Source: Cronobacter dublinensis subsp. dublinensis LMG 23823
Lineage (GTDB): Bacteria; Pseudomonadota; Gammaproteobacteria; Enterobacterales; Enterobacteriaceae
Direction: 5' to 3'
DNA: 64,000 nt
Assembly (NCBI RefSeq): GCF_001277235.1
Contig: NZ_CP012266.1
Coordinates: 3,844,001 to 3,908,000, forward strand
Under the pieces are notes generated by a model, which ran no database searches, was not told the origin of the DNA, and worked only from the letters and a program-made list of their open reading frames with translations. Shown here piece by piece: positions 1-7,503 of the stretch. Both the position numbers and the translations under genes were made by a program. Position 1 is the first letter of the stretch; the number at the start of each line of letters is the position of its first letter.

Positions 1-659
1 TTATGGGCATAAACCATGCAGATGTTTTTGCCGTTGTTCTCGGCCTTGATAAAGCTTTCCATGACTTCTTTCCCTTTAGAGCGGGTAAAGTCGCCGGACT
101 GCGAACGGATGATCTTGATATTGGAAGCCTTTGAAATCGCCTCGGCGAAACCTTTTTTACGATCGATAGCCACGCTCGCGCCGACGGTGCCTTGCAATTC
201 GACGACGTTACATGGTTTGCCCGCGACGGTTTTCACCAGCCATTCGCCGATAAGCTTGCCTTCCAGCACGTTGTCAGCGGTGACGGTGGTCATGTAGAGC
301 GACTTGTCTTTCACATCAATGGAGCGGTCCAGCAGCATCACCGGGATCTCGGCGTCTTTCGCCTCTTTCAGCACCGGCTCCCAACCGGTCGCTACCACCG
401 GCGCGATAAAGATCGCGTCCACGCCCTGGGCGATGAACGAGCGTACGGCTTTAATCTGGTTCTCTTGTTTCTGCTGACCATCGGCGACTTTTAGCGTAAT
501 GCCGCGCTTTTGCGCCTCGCTTTTCGCAACGCTGGTTTCCGCCGCGCGCCAGCCCGATTCAGAACCAACCTGAGAAAATCCCACGGTTAAAGGGGCAGCG
601 AATGCCATAGACGACATGGCTGCCGAAACTGCTGTGACAACAAGTAAGCGCTTCCACAT
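1..659 (-). CDS. ytfQ: Galactofuranose ABC transporter substrate-binding protein YtfQ (partial, C-terminus cut by window)
   Basis: The reading frame begins at an ATG at 659 and runs off the left edge. About 219 of the roughly 318 residues usual for the family are present. The N-terminus is a Sec signal peptide (MWKRLLVVTAVSAAMSSMAFA) followed by APLTVGFSQVGSESGWR, the typical opening of a periplasmic sugar-binding protein (Peripla_BP_4 type I fold). In E. coli, YtfQ binds galactofuranose in the periplasm and delivers it to the YtfR-YtfT-YjfF importer, whose genes would lie beyond the left edge. An AGGATA-like ribosome site (complement of tatcct, 665-670) precedes the ATG. It is divergent from ppa, and an unusual operator-like palindrome lies upstream. 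Confidence 0.93.
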   Translation of the reverse strand, partial: MWKRLLVVTAVSAAMSSMAFAAPLTVGFSQVGSESGWRAAETSVAKSEAQKRGITLKVADGQQKQENQIKAVRSFIAQGVDAIFIAPVVATGWEPVLKEAKDAEIPVMLLDRSIDVKDKSLYMTTVTADNVLEGKLIGEWLVKTVAGKPCNVVELQGTVGASVAIDRKKGFAEAISKASNIKIIRSQSGDFTRSKGKEVMESFIKAENNGKNICMVYAH

Positions 660-708
660 AAAGGTATCCTCGTAGGGTTATTGTTGGGTAAGGTCCACCT
701 GTGGCGAA

Positions 709-747
709 ACTATAGACAAGCGTGGATGTAACTGAATGCGTTACATC
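709..747 (-). promoter_or_regulatory. Putative ytfQ promoter with overlapping palindromic operator
   Basis: On the minus strand a -10-like TATAGT (709-714) lies 17 bp from a poor -35 (732-737). That -35 sits inside a perfect 8-bp inverted repeat, GATGTAAC (725-732) and GTTACATC (740-747), with a 7-bp spacer. A TGTGA CRP half-site (746-750 on the complement) begins a 16-mer centred near -41 of the predicted start, but its second half is poor. The arrangement suggests an activator-dependent promoter with a repressor site. The protein that binds is unknown. Confidence 0.4.
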
Positions 748-881
748 ACAATTCAAAAAAGTAACGAAAAAGTTAAAAATCAGGATGCCCGCGATGTCAC
801 GCCAGCCGGGATACGACGCGGCAGGCACCAGCACGGCATCGGGCAAAAATTTTTAGCGTAAAAACGCCCGTCAGCGACGCT

Positions 882-897
882 TTGTAAACGGTTTCAG
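882..897. promoter_or_regulatory. LacI/GalR-family operator-like site
   Basis: TTGTAAACGGTTTCAG contains TGTAAACGGTTTCA, which fits the family pattern TGNAANCGNTTNCA at every defined position. It lies between a galactofuranose transporter gene and ppa, so a GalR/GalS-like regulator acting on ytfQ is plausible. Binding is not shown. Confidence 0.4.
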
Positions 898-1013
898 TAA
901 TTTATTGAGGATGCAGCTGGCTTTATGGATTATTTTGTTATGGGAAAACGCTGAAAGCGCCACCAGGCGCGCGGGCGAAAGAAAAGAGTCCACGACTTTC
1001 CATTGCAGTTGGC

Positions 1014-1019
1014 TATAAT
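1014..1019 (+). promoter_or_regulatory. ppa promoter -10 element
   Basis: TATAAT at 1014-1019, about 40 bp before the ppa start codon. The region 17 bp upstream does not contain a recognisable -35 hexamer. AAGGA at 1048-1052 is the ribosome-binding site. Confidence 0.5.
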
Positions 1020-1059
1020 ACCGGGCACTTGTTTGCCATACATTTTTAAGGAAACAGAC

Positions 1060-1587
1060 ATGAGCTTACTGAACGTACCTGCGGGCAAAGATCTGCCGGA
1101 AGACATCTACGTTATTATCGAAATTCCGGCTAACGCAGACCCGATCAAATACGAAGTGGATAAAGACAGCGGCGCGCTGTTCGTTGACCGTTTCATGTCC
1201 ACCGCCATGTTCTACCCGTGCAACTACGGCTACATCAACCACACCCTGTCTCTGGATGGCGACCCGGTTGACGTGCTGGTCCCGACGCCGTACCCGCTGC
1301 AGCCGGGCTCTGTGATCCGCTGCCGTCCGGTCGGCGTGCTGAAAATGACCGACGAGTCTGGCGAAGACGCCAAACTGGTTGCGGTTCCGCACACCAAACT
1401 CTCTAAAGAATACGATCACATCAAAGACGTGAACGATCTGCCGGAACTGCTGAAAGCGCAGATCACCCACTTCTTTGAACACTACAAAGATCTGGAAAAA
1501 GGCAAGTGGGTCAAAGTGGAAGGCTGGGAAAACGCCGAAGCCGCTAAAGAAGAGATCCGCGCCTCTTTCGAACGCGCGAAGAAGTAA
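1060..1587 (+). CDS. ppa: Inorganic pyrophosphatase
   Basis: Soluble family I pyrophosphatase of 175 residues (E. coli enzyme 176). It hydrolyses pyrophosphate to two phosphates in the cytoplasm and so drives nucleic acid, protein and lipid synthesis forward. The signature DGDPVD is at residues 66-71, with the metal-binding acidic cluster GEDAK around 101-105. An upstream in-frame start at 1003 exists, but the start at 1060 follows AAGGA and matches the conserved MSLLNVPAGK amino terminus. Monocistronic, with its own terminator. Confidence 0.98.
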   Translation: MSLLNVPAGKDLPEDIYVIIEIPANADPIKYEVDKDSGALFVDRFMSTAMFYPCNYGYINHTLSLDGDPVDVLVPTPYPLQPGSVIRCRPVGVLKMTDESGEDAKLVAVPHTKLSKEYDHIKDVNDLPELLKAQITHFFEHYKDLEKGKWVKVEGWENAEAAKEEIRASFERAKK

Positions 1588-1600
1588 TTCGCCGCGAATG

Positions 1601-1629
1601 AAAAACACCGCCTCCGGGCGGTGTTTTTA
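1601..1629 (+). terminator. Rho-independent terminator of ppa
   Basis: AAAAACACCGCC, loop TCCG, then GGCGGTGTTTTT. A perfect GC-rich stem followed by a T run, 14 bp after the ppa stop. Confidence 0.9.
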
Positions 1630-1677
1630 TTTGAACGGTTGCACACGGCTTTTTAGCAACGTACGACAGCATCAGCG

Positions 1678-3351
1678 TCAAAAGCAATCAAACCGCGGAT
1701 CGTCAGGCCACATAGCTTTTGCCTTAACGCATAACGACTGCGCCAGAGGTTCGCCTTGCGAACGATAGATCATAAGCAAACTTGTGTAGACAGCAGGGTC
1801 GTTATGCACGGTTAAATAGTGTTCTGCCCATGCGCGGAAGCGGGTAAGCAACGCGGCATCCCTCGTAATATTAAAGCGAAGCAGTAACGCAACATGACGG
1901 TCAAAATCGAGGCGATCATACTGACTGTATGAGTTGGCTAATGATTCAATCACAGCCTGTTCATTATATACAAAAGGTACCAGCCCCTGTTGCTCAATAC
2001 GGGTTAACTGCACTTCCGTCACCACACCAGAAATCATAAACGCCAGTACGCTGCATGCCAGCAGGCCCACGCCGATACGCAGCGGCTTCTCAAGACGGCC
2101 ATAAAGAGTAGCGGTCTTTCTCGCCGCCGGGCCGGTTATGGTCAGTAGCATCACCAGCGTCATGCCATGCGTCACCGATTGATAAAGGGGATATTCCAGG
2201 TTCATATGTAACGCCAGCGGTAGCATCACAGCAAGGCCTGGCCAGCGACAACCACCTTTTCCCCACAGCCGTCTGAGAATGCCGATAATCATTAGCGCAA
2301 TACCTGCTACAGCGACCAGCCCACCTTCCATCCAGGTATAGAGAAACTCATTGTGCGGATACTCGATCGTGGCGCTGCCCATACCCAGTGGCACCTGCTG
2401 CACCATTTGCCCAAACAGTGTTTCAAAACTGCCGTAGCCGTTGCCGATGAGTGGATGATTCAGAAGCAGTTGCCATGTCAGTGTGATCAAATACCAGCGC
2501 TGAACATTAGAGCTCTCCTTTTGCACCAGCTCAGGTATGAAGCCAGAGATCAGCAGCGGCCCGACGTACAACGTGAGCACACCCACGCCAGCGCCCATCA
2601 TGAGTAGCAGTACCGCATATCCAGTACGACGTCGGTTTTTGCCTGCCGCCAGCAACAGAACCAGAGCGCCTGAAACCGCTCCGAGTCCTCCCGCGCGGCT
2701 TTGTAATAACACCAGCATGACCGGAATCACCACCAGCGCGGTGGCGGATATATATGCAGGTAATCGCTCACGGGCGCCCAGAAATAGCCACAAGGCACAG
2801 ATCATTCCGGTTGCCAGAAACGAGGCCAGCACGTTGACCTGCTGGAAGCTACCATAGGGGCGGCCCCCGGTCAGATGCGCAATATCGCTGAGTTGAACTA
2901 CCCCAAAACCGACCTGGAGCAGCGCGGATATCACCATAATCAACAGCCACCCACGACGCATCAGGTGGCAGCGGGTCGATTTCAGCATCAGCAACCAGAT
3001 ACCGACCAGCCCCCAAAATGCCAGTACTTTGGGCAGCGCATTCCACTGCCAGGCGACACGAGGAGACCAGAACAACGGCAGTGACCACAGCGCAGTACCC
3101 GCAAGTATTAGGTATGTGCCAGGTGGCCAGGCCACTTTCCATTGAGGGGAAAATAGTGCGCAACACAGCGCAATCAGCGCCAACACGCACCAGGCGAGAA
3201 GGTTTTGTGGCAGGGCTAACCCGGCGTGACCGTGGTTGGGTAGCATCCAGAGCAACCCACCGCAAAGCCAGAGTAGAATGAACAGAGTGACAAGCTTATT
3301 CGCGGACCGTTTTTTTAAATAGCGTAGCAACATAACGATAGATGACAACAT
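1678..3351 (-). CDS. PglL-type O-oligosaccharyltransferase / O-antigen ligase-family membrane protein
   Basis: A 557-residue polytopic protein with about a dozen membrane segments. It has the PglL_A-like stretch GGRPYGSFQQVNVLASFL (162-179), a Wzy_C-type QSRAGG (217-222), a periplasmic-loop HNEFLYTWMEGG (333-344; this His is probably equivalent to the essential His of neisserial PglL) and NLEYPLYQSVTH (384-395), which is typical of the PglL branch. The C-terminal ~110 residues are soluble and helical. Such enzymes transfer lipid-linked glycans to protein Ser/Thr or to lipid A core in the periplasm. It lies 47 bp downstream of the tip adhesin gene on the same strand, so it may be the last cistron of the fimbrial operon. 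No clear ribosome site is seen for the start at 3351 or for the next Met at 3333. Pilin glycosylation is inferred; an O-antigen ligase role cannot be excluded. Confidence 0.7.
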   Translation of the reverse strand: MLSSIVMLLRYLKKRSANKLVTLFILLWLCGGLLWMLPNHGHAGLALPQNLLAWCVLALIALCCALFSPQWKVAWPPGTYLILAGTALWSLPLFWSPRVAWQWNALPKVLAFWGLVGIWLLMLKSTRCHLMRRGWLLIMVISALLQVGFGVVQLSDIAHLTGGRPYGSFQQVNVLASFLATGMICALWLFLGARERLPAYISATALVVIPVMLVLLQSRAGGLGAVSGALVLLLAAGKNRRRTGYAVLLLMMGAGVGVLTLYVGPLLISGFIPELVQKESSNVQRWYLITLTWQLLLNHPLIGNGYGSFETLFGQMVQQVPLGMGSATIEYPHNEFLYTWMEGGLVAVAGIALMIIGILRRLWGKGGCRWPGLAVMLPLALHMNLEYPLYQSVTHGMTLVMLLTITGPAARKTATLYGRLEKPLRIGVGLLACSVLAFMISGVVTEVQLTRIEQQGLVPFVYNEQAVIESLANSYSQYDRLDFDRHVALLLRFNITRDAALLTRFRAWAEHYLTVHNDPAVYTSLLMIYRSQGEPLAQSLCVKAKAMWPDDPRFDCF

Positions 3352-3352
3352 T

Positions 3353-3376
3353 CAGGACGGGAAATATCCCGTCCTG
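3353..3376 (-). promoter_or_regulatory. Intercistronic hairpin abutting the oligosaccharyltransferase start
   Basis: A perfect inverted repeat (CAGGACGGGA, loop, TCCCGTCCTG) lies between the adhesin stop and the next start codon, ending one base before the ATG at 3351. There is no T run on the minus strand, so it looks more like an attenuating or translation-control hairpin than a full terminator. Confidence 0.55.
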
Positions 3377-3398
3377 TTAATGTATATAAAGGGAGTGA

Positions 3399-4319
3399 TT
3401 ACTGCTGAGTCATTACTAATACCGCACTCGCTGTAAAAGCACCGGTAGGAATATCTTTTAATGCCACAGTAGCATCACGCACGGCCTGGAAACCTAACGT
3501 CAGGGTATTCGAGCCCTCTAAAAAATTCACCGCTGTAACGTCCGTAGGTGCAAGCAGTTTATTATTGTAAAATATCGCTGCCCCAACGCCATTGGCTGAG
3601 CTTTTTACCGCCTGACCGCTACCAATAGAAACCGGCGTATAGTTCAGTTGCATTTTGGCCGTCAGGGCTCCACCAGTACAGACGACTGAAATCGTTTTAC
3701 TGATGGCTGAACCTGAGTCAGGTACCGTAGGGATTTCATCGCGGTTTAACGTTCCAAGAGAGACGCTTAACGCATTACTGTTATTGATAGTACAGGATGT
3801 ATCTGGGACTGGCGGCGTTGGCGAAGGTGACGGGAGACGACCTCCGCAATTACCATAACCCGCCGTTGATACAACAGGAACCCCCTTACTACTATCACCA
3901 TCCTTTATCATAGCAATGCATAATGAATACCAGGCGTCTGTGCGTAACCATTTCGCCGAACTTATGGAAAAGACAATATCAGTCGCTCCTAAATTCGTTG
4001 TTGAATCAATATATACAGAGTTACTATAAAGAGAACGAAAGCTATGAGTTACGCCATCCATAACATATAAGGAATAGTATCCACTAGGCACGTAGCCGGA
4101 CATATTATAGCTACAGTTGCCTGGTATCAATAATGGCCCCTTAGGTCCGTCAACTTGCTCCTGCCCTTCAGTAATACATGCCGCAGGTTTTTGATCATAA
4201 TCATAATCCAGTTGCGGTATGCCACGAACCTGGGCCCATGAAACCTGAATACTAATTGAAAAAAGAACAGCCATCAAAAATATTTTAATGATTGGCTTTA
4301 GCATATACCTGAAATACAT
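3399..4319 (-). CDS. Two-domain fimbrial tip adhesin
   Basis: A 306-residue secreted protein placed last among the pilus genes, like PapG. The start at 4319 is chosen because GAGGTG precedes it at the right distance; another Met lies five codons inside. Signal peptide about 1-29. Receptor-binding domain about 30-160 with Cys48, 69, 134 and 158. A Pro/Ser/Thr linker (PSPSPTPPVPDTS, 163-175) follows, then a pilin domain (176-306) with Cys176/Cys214 and a donor-strand C-terminus (SAVLVMTQQ). The binding domain is not one I recognise, so the receptor is unknown. The gene is clearly more AT-rich than its neighbours, suggesting separate acquisition or diversifying selection. A 143-bp AT-rich gap separates it from the upstream pilin gene. 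Confidence 0.8.
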   Translation of the reverse strand: MYFRYMLKPIIKIFLMAVLFSISIQVSWAQVRGIPQLDYDYDQKPAACITEGQEQVDGPKGPLLIPGNCSYNMSGYVPSGYYSLYVMDGVTHSFRSLYSNSVYIDSTTNLGATDIVFSISSAKWLRTDAWYSLCIAMIKDGDSSKGVPVVSTAGYGNCGGRLPSPSPTPPVPDTSCTINNSNALSVSLGTLNRDEIPTVPDSGSAISKTISVVCTGGALTAKMQLNYTPVSIGSGQAVKSSANGVGAAIFYNNKLLAPTDVTAVNFLEGSNTLTLGFQAVRDATVALKDIPTGAFTASAVLVMTQQ

Positions 4320-4462
4320 AGACACCTCAAAAAAACTTTTCAAGCGTCATATAAAACCGCATGAAATTGAAAATAAAGATAACATCCATAATGGCAATAA
4401 ATATAACCGCGGCAATAAAGTTTTATATTTTCTATAAACGATCACTGCTGCTATGAGCGATA

Positions 4463-5008
4463 TTATGGATACGCCAACTCAAACGTCGCCGTCGCCGAAA
4501 AATCTCCAGGCGTAATAGTTTTCTGGGCGATTGCTACTGGCTCGCCCTGCACATAGGCCTGCAACGTAATTTGGTTGTTGCCGGTGGCTATCGCATATTC
4601 CGGCGTAGGCTGATTAAACGGCAGCGCCGTGCCCTCCGGCGTTTCCATACCAATTGCGATTCCCGTCGCAGTCCCCGTGACTGCCAACAACCCCGGTAGC
4701 GCGCTGTTTTCGGTGCCTTTAAAGGTCATCGTCACTTTGTTTCCAAGGCTGATATCGCAGTCCGTCAGGTTCACCACAAACGGCACCCCCTGGGTGCGGG
4801 CGTTCTGATACAGGTATTTTTCCACTACAGAACTAAAATCTACGGTGATATCACTGGTCTGCGGGTCCAGATTGCAGGGTTCACTGACCAGAGAGCCACT
4901 GAAATGCAGGTTGTTATCCAGTGCCCGAGCCTCGTTAACGTTAATAGCAGCAAGCAGCGCCAAACTGAGCGCGCAAAGGGGCACACCTGCACAAAATGAT
5001 CTCTTCAT
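4463..5008 (-). CDS. Minor fimbrial subunit
   Basis: Pilin-family protein of 181 residues with a signal peptide ending near ARA and a conserved cysteine pair (EPCNLDP and LTDCDIS). Its C-terminal beta strand is FSATATFELAYP, which fits PapD-type chaperone recognition. It starts 7 bp after the upstream pilin stop, so it is co-transcribed and probably translationally coupled. It is the most adhesin-proximal pilin, so an adaptor role like PapF is a reasonable guess. Confidence 0.85.
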   Translation of the reverse strand: MKRSFCAGVPLCALSLALLAAINVNEARALDNNLHFSGSLVSEPCNLDPQTSDITVDFSSVVEKYLYQNARTQGVPFVVNLTDCDISLGNKVTMTFKGTENSALPGLLAVTGTATGIAIGMETPEGTALPFNQPTPEYAIATGNNQITLQAYVQGEPVAIAQKTITPGDFSATATFELAYP

Positions 5009-5015
5009 GTCGTCC

Positions 5016-5528
5016 TCACTGGTACTGCGCGATCAGCGTTGCGGTGGCGTTAAAAGGCTGTTCGGTTAACGTCTTTAACGGGTCTTTTACCGGCACTGCG
5101 GTCAGGGTCAGCGAAGGCAATGCCCCAAGCGTGGTACTGAACGGTTTGTTGAGCTTCATCGTCTGACCGTTAGCCTGAATTTGCAACCCAAGGCCATCTG
5201 CTGAGGTGGTTAACGCCGCATCGTCATAGCTTTCTGCGGTGCCTTTAATGGTAAGATCCAGCGGAGAATCATCCGGCGCGCCGTGGCAGTCAACACTGTA
5301 AGGTATGATCTGGCTATTAGCCTTACCGTCGACACCATTTACACTGATATTGCCAAAAGTGACATCAATCACTTTGTCATTCGACACCGTACAGGGGGTA
5401 GAAATAATAAATTTCCCCTGAAAAGTAATATTCATCGTGTCGCCTGTCTGCTCGGCTCTTCCCGTCGATACTATTGCGAGTAACATCAGCCCCAGGGCGG
5501 AAAGCGCTACTGCTTTTTTGCTTTTCAT
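5016..5528 (-). CDS. Minor fimbrial subunit
   Basis: Pilin-family protein of 170 residues: signal peptide, cysteine pair (ISTPCTVSN and YSVDCHGAP) and a C-terminal strand, FNATATLIAQYQ, with the penultimate aromatic residue typical of chaperone-usher subunits. Its place in the middle of the run of four small pilin genes fits a tip-fibrillum component (PapE/PapK-like); the exact equivalence cannot be assigned. Confidence 0.85.
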   Translation of the reverse strand: MKSKKAVALSALGLMLLAIVSTGRAEQTGDTMNITFQGKFIISTPCTVSNDKVIDVTFGNISVNGVDGKANSQIIPYSVDCHGAPDDSPLDLTIKGTAESYDDAALTTSADGLGLQIQANGQTMKLNKPFSTTLGALPSLTLTAVPVKDPLKTLTEQPFNATATLIAQYQ

Positions 5529-5539
5529 ATCCTGTAACC

Positions 5540-6094
5540 TTAGTTAAAAGCCATCACTAGCGTCGCGGCTGCGGTGAACGTATCACCACTGACCACATTG
5601 CTGCTGTTCGTTGTGCTGGTCTGGACTAGTTGGGCCTCCAGCGATGGCGGACTGTCCTGATTTACGGTGAACCAACTTCCCGTACTTTGCGCAACGCCGT
5701 TGACCAGCAGTTCAACGCCGACTATCCCTTTATCGGTATCCAAAACCTGAACGCCGTTATAGATTTTTTCGCCGCCACCGGTATTGCTGAGCTTCATCTG
5801 GAGCAACCCGGCACTGTCACCGCTACATGTAAAGTCGCTGACGATGGGCTTGCGGTAAGTGCCATCCAGAATCACAGTGTCATTTGCGCTTCCCTGCAGC
5901 CGAACTTCACCAAAATCCACAGTCAGGGTGCCACCCTGGTTAAATTTGCAAGAGCCGTTTGCCATGATCGTGCCGTCAATCGCAATATTCATTGAATATT
6001 GCGAGCCAGTATTAGCCTGGGCCGCAGGATTCAGACCCACTAATAGCACCGAGGTCATCAGGTAAAGCGCCTGTATGTTGAGTTTTGCTACCAT
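5540..6094 (-). CDS. Minor fimbrial subunit
   Basis: Pilin-family protein of 184 residues with a cleavable signal peptide (ending near AAQA), Cys in NGSCKFNQ and SDFTCSGD, and a C-terminal strand FTAAATLVMAFN. It is co-directional with the rest of the operon, separated by 11-15 bp on each side. A fimbrial tip or shaft accessory subunit; its position relative to PapJ/K/E/F is uncertain. Confidence 0.85.
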   Translation of the reverse strand: MVAKLNIQALYLMTSVLLVGLNPAAQANTGSQYSMNIAIDGTIMANGSCKFNQGGTLTVDFGEVRLQGSANDTVILDGTYRKPIVSDFTCSGDSAGLLQMKLSNTGGGEKIYNGVQVLDTDKGIVGVELLVNGVAQSTGSWFTVNQDSPPSLEAQLVQTSTTNSSNVVSGDTFTAAATLVMAFN

Positions 6095-6109
6095 CTTCTT
6101 CGCCCGCTC

Positions 6110-6682
6110 CTATTGGTAGATCAGGCTAAAGTTAATTACCGCATGGTACGGCCCGGCGATGAACGGAGCCGCAGTGCGTTCCGGTATCAGCGTAAAAACC
6201 ATCTCGTCCTGGCCGGGATTAAGCAACAAGGTATCGCTGACGCGCGATAATTTTACCGTCTGTCCTCGACTGTCTTTTAACCGCAAACCAATACCCGATG
6301 CGCCAGTTACACTAATCAGCTCAGGATTACTGTTATCAGCGCGGGCAATAAAGCGCGCCTGGTAACCGGGCTGTTGTGCACTTCTTGTGTGCGTCAACGG
6401 CGTAATGTTGGTGCTTCGCGTCATAATTTCCGGGCAGTCATGCAAATAAAGCTTAACGGTGACCGGCTTCGCCATTCTGCCAATGATATTGACGTCTGCT
6501 CGCGCCGTATCGCCGAGATCGACATCCTGCCAGGCGGAATCCATATCCAGACGACACGTATTTTCGCGCAGTACACCATAAGCGTAAATTTCGCCGCCAT
6601 TGACTATCGACTCATCTGCAACCGCAGGCGGCAGAATTGATAAAGCTGCGCAGAACGTCAATATTGTGGTTATCCTTTTCAT
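6110..6682 (-). CDS. Minor fimbrial subunit
   Basis: Secreted pilin-like protein of 190 residues (signal peptide to about residue 22), Cys in ENTCRLDM and LHDCPEI, ending HAVINFSLIYQ. AAGGA lies 5-9 bases before the ATG. It is the first gene after the chaperone, where Pap operons carry papJ or papK, but its sequence is that of a pilin, not of the chaperone-like PapJ. Confidence 0.82.
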   Translation of the reverse strand: MKRITTILTFCAALSILPPAVADESIVNGGEIYAYGVLRENTCRLDMDSAWQDVDLGDTARADVNIIGRMAKPVTVKLYLHDCPEIMTRSTNITPLTHTRSAQQPGYQARFIARADNSNPELISVTGASGIGLRLKDSRGQTVKLSRVSDTLLLNPGQDEMVFTLIPERTAAPFIAGPYHAVINFSLIYQ

Positions 6683-6704
6683 ACCGGTTCCTTAACGTTG
6701 TTGC

Positions 6705-7463
6705 TTAACGTTTCTCTTTCAGCAACTTCGCTGTGCAAGTCGCCCCGTTGCAGCTGAATTGAATATGAGGGCGACCGCCGTAATCATTCACATATGACAG
6801 TACTGGACTCGTGCCAAATGCAGATGCTGATGCTTCAATCGCCGCGCTGGATTTCGGACCCACCATGAGCGGTTCAAAGTTTACCGGTTTCCCTTTTACA
6901 CCTGCCGTGCCTTCAACAATGGTCATGAAATAGGGCGTCGGATTATTCACCAAATATTTATCCCCCTGGCGCGTCAGGGTGATTTTTTCCGCCCAGTCGC
7001 CTTCCGCTGCCTGGGTTTTATCAAGCGCAATGGCAGCAGGTCGGTAAAACAATTTGATACGCGTCTGCAATGCAATTTGCAGTGTGTTCGGTTTATTGCT
7101 GCGCGGCGGAATTTCGCGCAGGTTAAAATAGAACAAGGTTTCACGGTCCTGCGGCAAAGAGGCTGTTGCAGCAGAAGCCTGCACTTTCACCTGACTTTTC
7201 GCCCCCGCCTCAACGCGTTGCACTGGCGGCAAGACATTCAGCGGCGCAGTAATTTTGTTGCCCTGCGCATCTTCAATCCACGCCTGCGCAAGATAAGGCA
7301 AATGTTTGTTTTCGTTGCTGATGGTCAGGCTGATAGATTTCTCATCGCCGTTATAGACCACGCGGGTGCGATCAAGCGCGATTGCCGCAAATGCCTGTTG
7401 GGAAGCTATTATGCTGGTAAGCGTTAGCGCGGCAGCGAAAACCGTTTTATTCATCGTTAACAT
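6705..7463 (-). CDS. PapD-family periplasmic pilus chaperone
   Basis: A 252-residue periplasmic chaperone with two immunoglobulin-like domains that binds pilin subunits by donor-strand complementation and hands them to the usher. After the signal peptide comes IALDRTRVVYNGDEKSISL. YLAQAWIED, LPQDRETLFYFNLREIPP and LQIALQTRIKLFYRPAA are nearly identical in pattern to P-pilus PapD, including the subunit-anchoring Arg (DRTR) and Lys (RIKLFYRP). The ATG at 7463 is preferred over an upstream in-frame TTG at 7469 because AGG sits nine bases upstream of it. A short F1-G1 loop marks the FGS subfamily. Confidence 0.95.
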   Translation of the reverse strand: MLTMNKTVFAAALTLTSIIASQQAFAAIALDRTRVVYNGDEKSISLTISNENKHLPYLAQAWIEDAQGNKITAPLNVLPPVQRVEAGAKSQVKVQASAATASLPQDRETLFYFNLREIPPRSNKPNTLQIALQTRIKLFYRPAAIALDKTQAAEGDWAEKITLTRQGDKYLVNNPTPYFMTIVEGTAGVKGKPVNFEPLMVGPKSSAAIEASASAFGTSPVLSYVNDYGGRPHIQFSCNGATCTAKLLKEKR

Positions 7464-7503
7464 GTTCAAAGACCTGGTTTAGTTAATCAATTCTCACCGT
7501 GCC

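Larger units (their letters stand above)
660..1059. other. Divergent ytfQ/ppa intergenic region (400 bp)
   Basis: No credible gene; short frames here lack ribosome sites and homology. The region holds a 23-bp palindrome over the weak ytfQ -35 region (725-747), a LacI/GalR-type 16-mer (882-897) and the ppa -10 box (1014-1019). Its GC content is lower than that of the flanking genes. Confidence 0.7.

Noticed and set aside
559..846. 95-codon minus-strand frame upstream of and overlapping ytfQ
   Set aside because: It overlaps the ytfQ N-terminus in another frame, has no ribosome site and no recognisable protein pattern; the region is better explained as promoter DNA.
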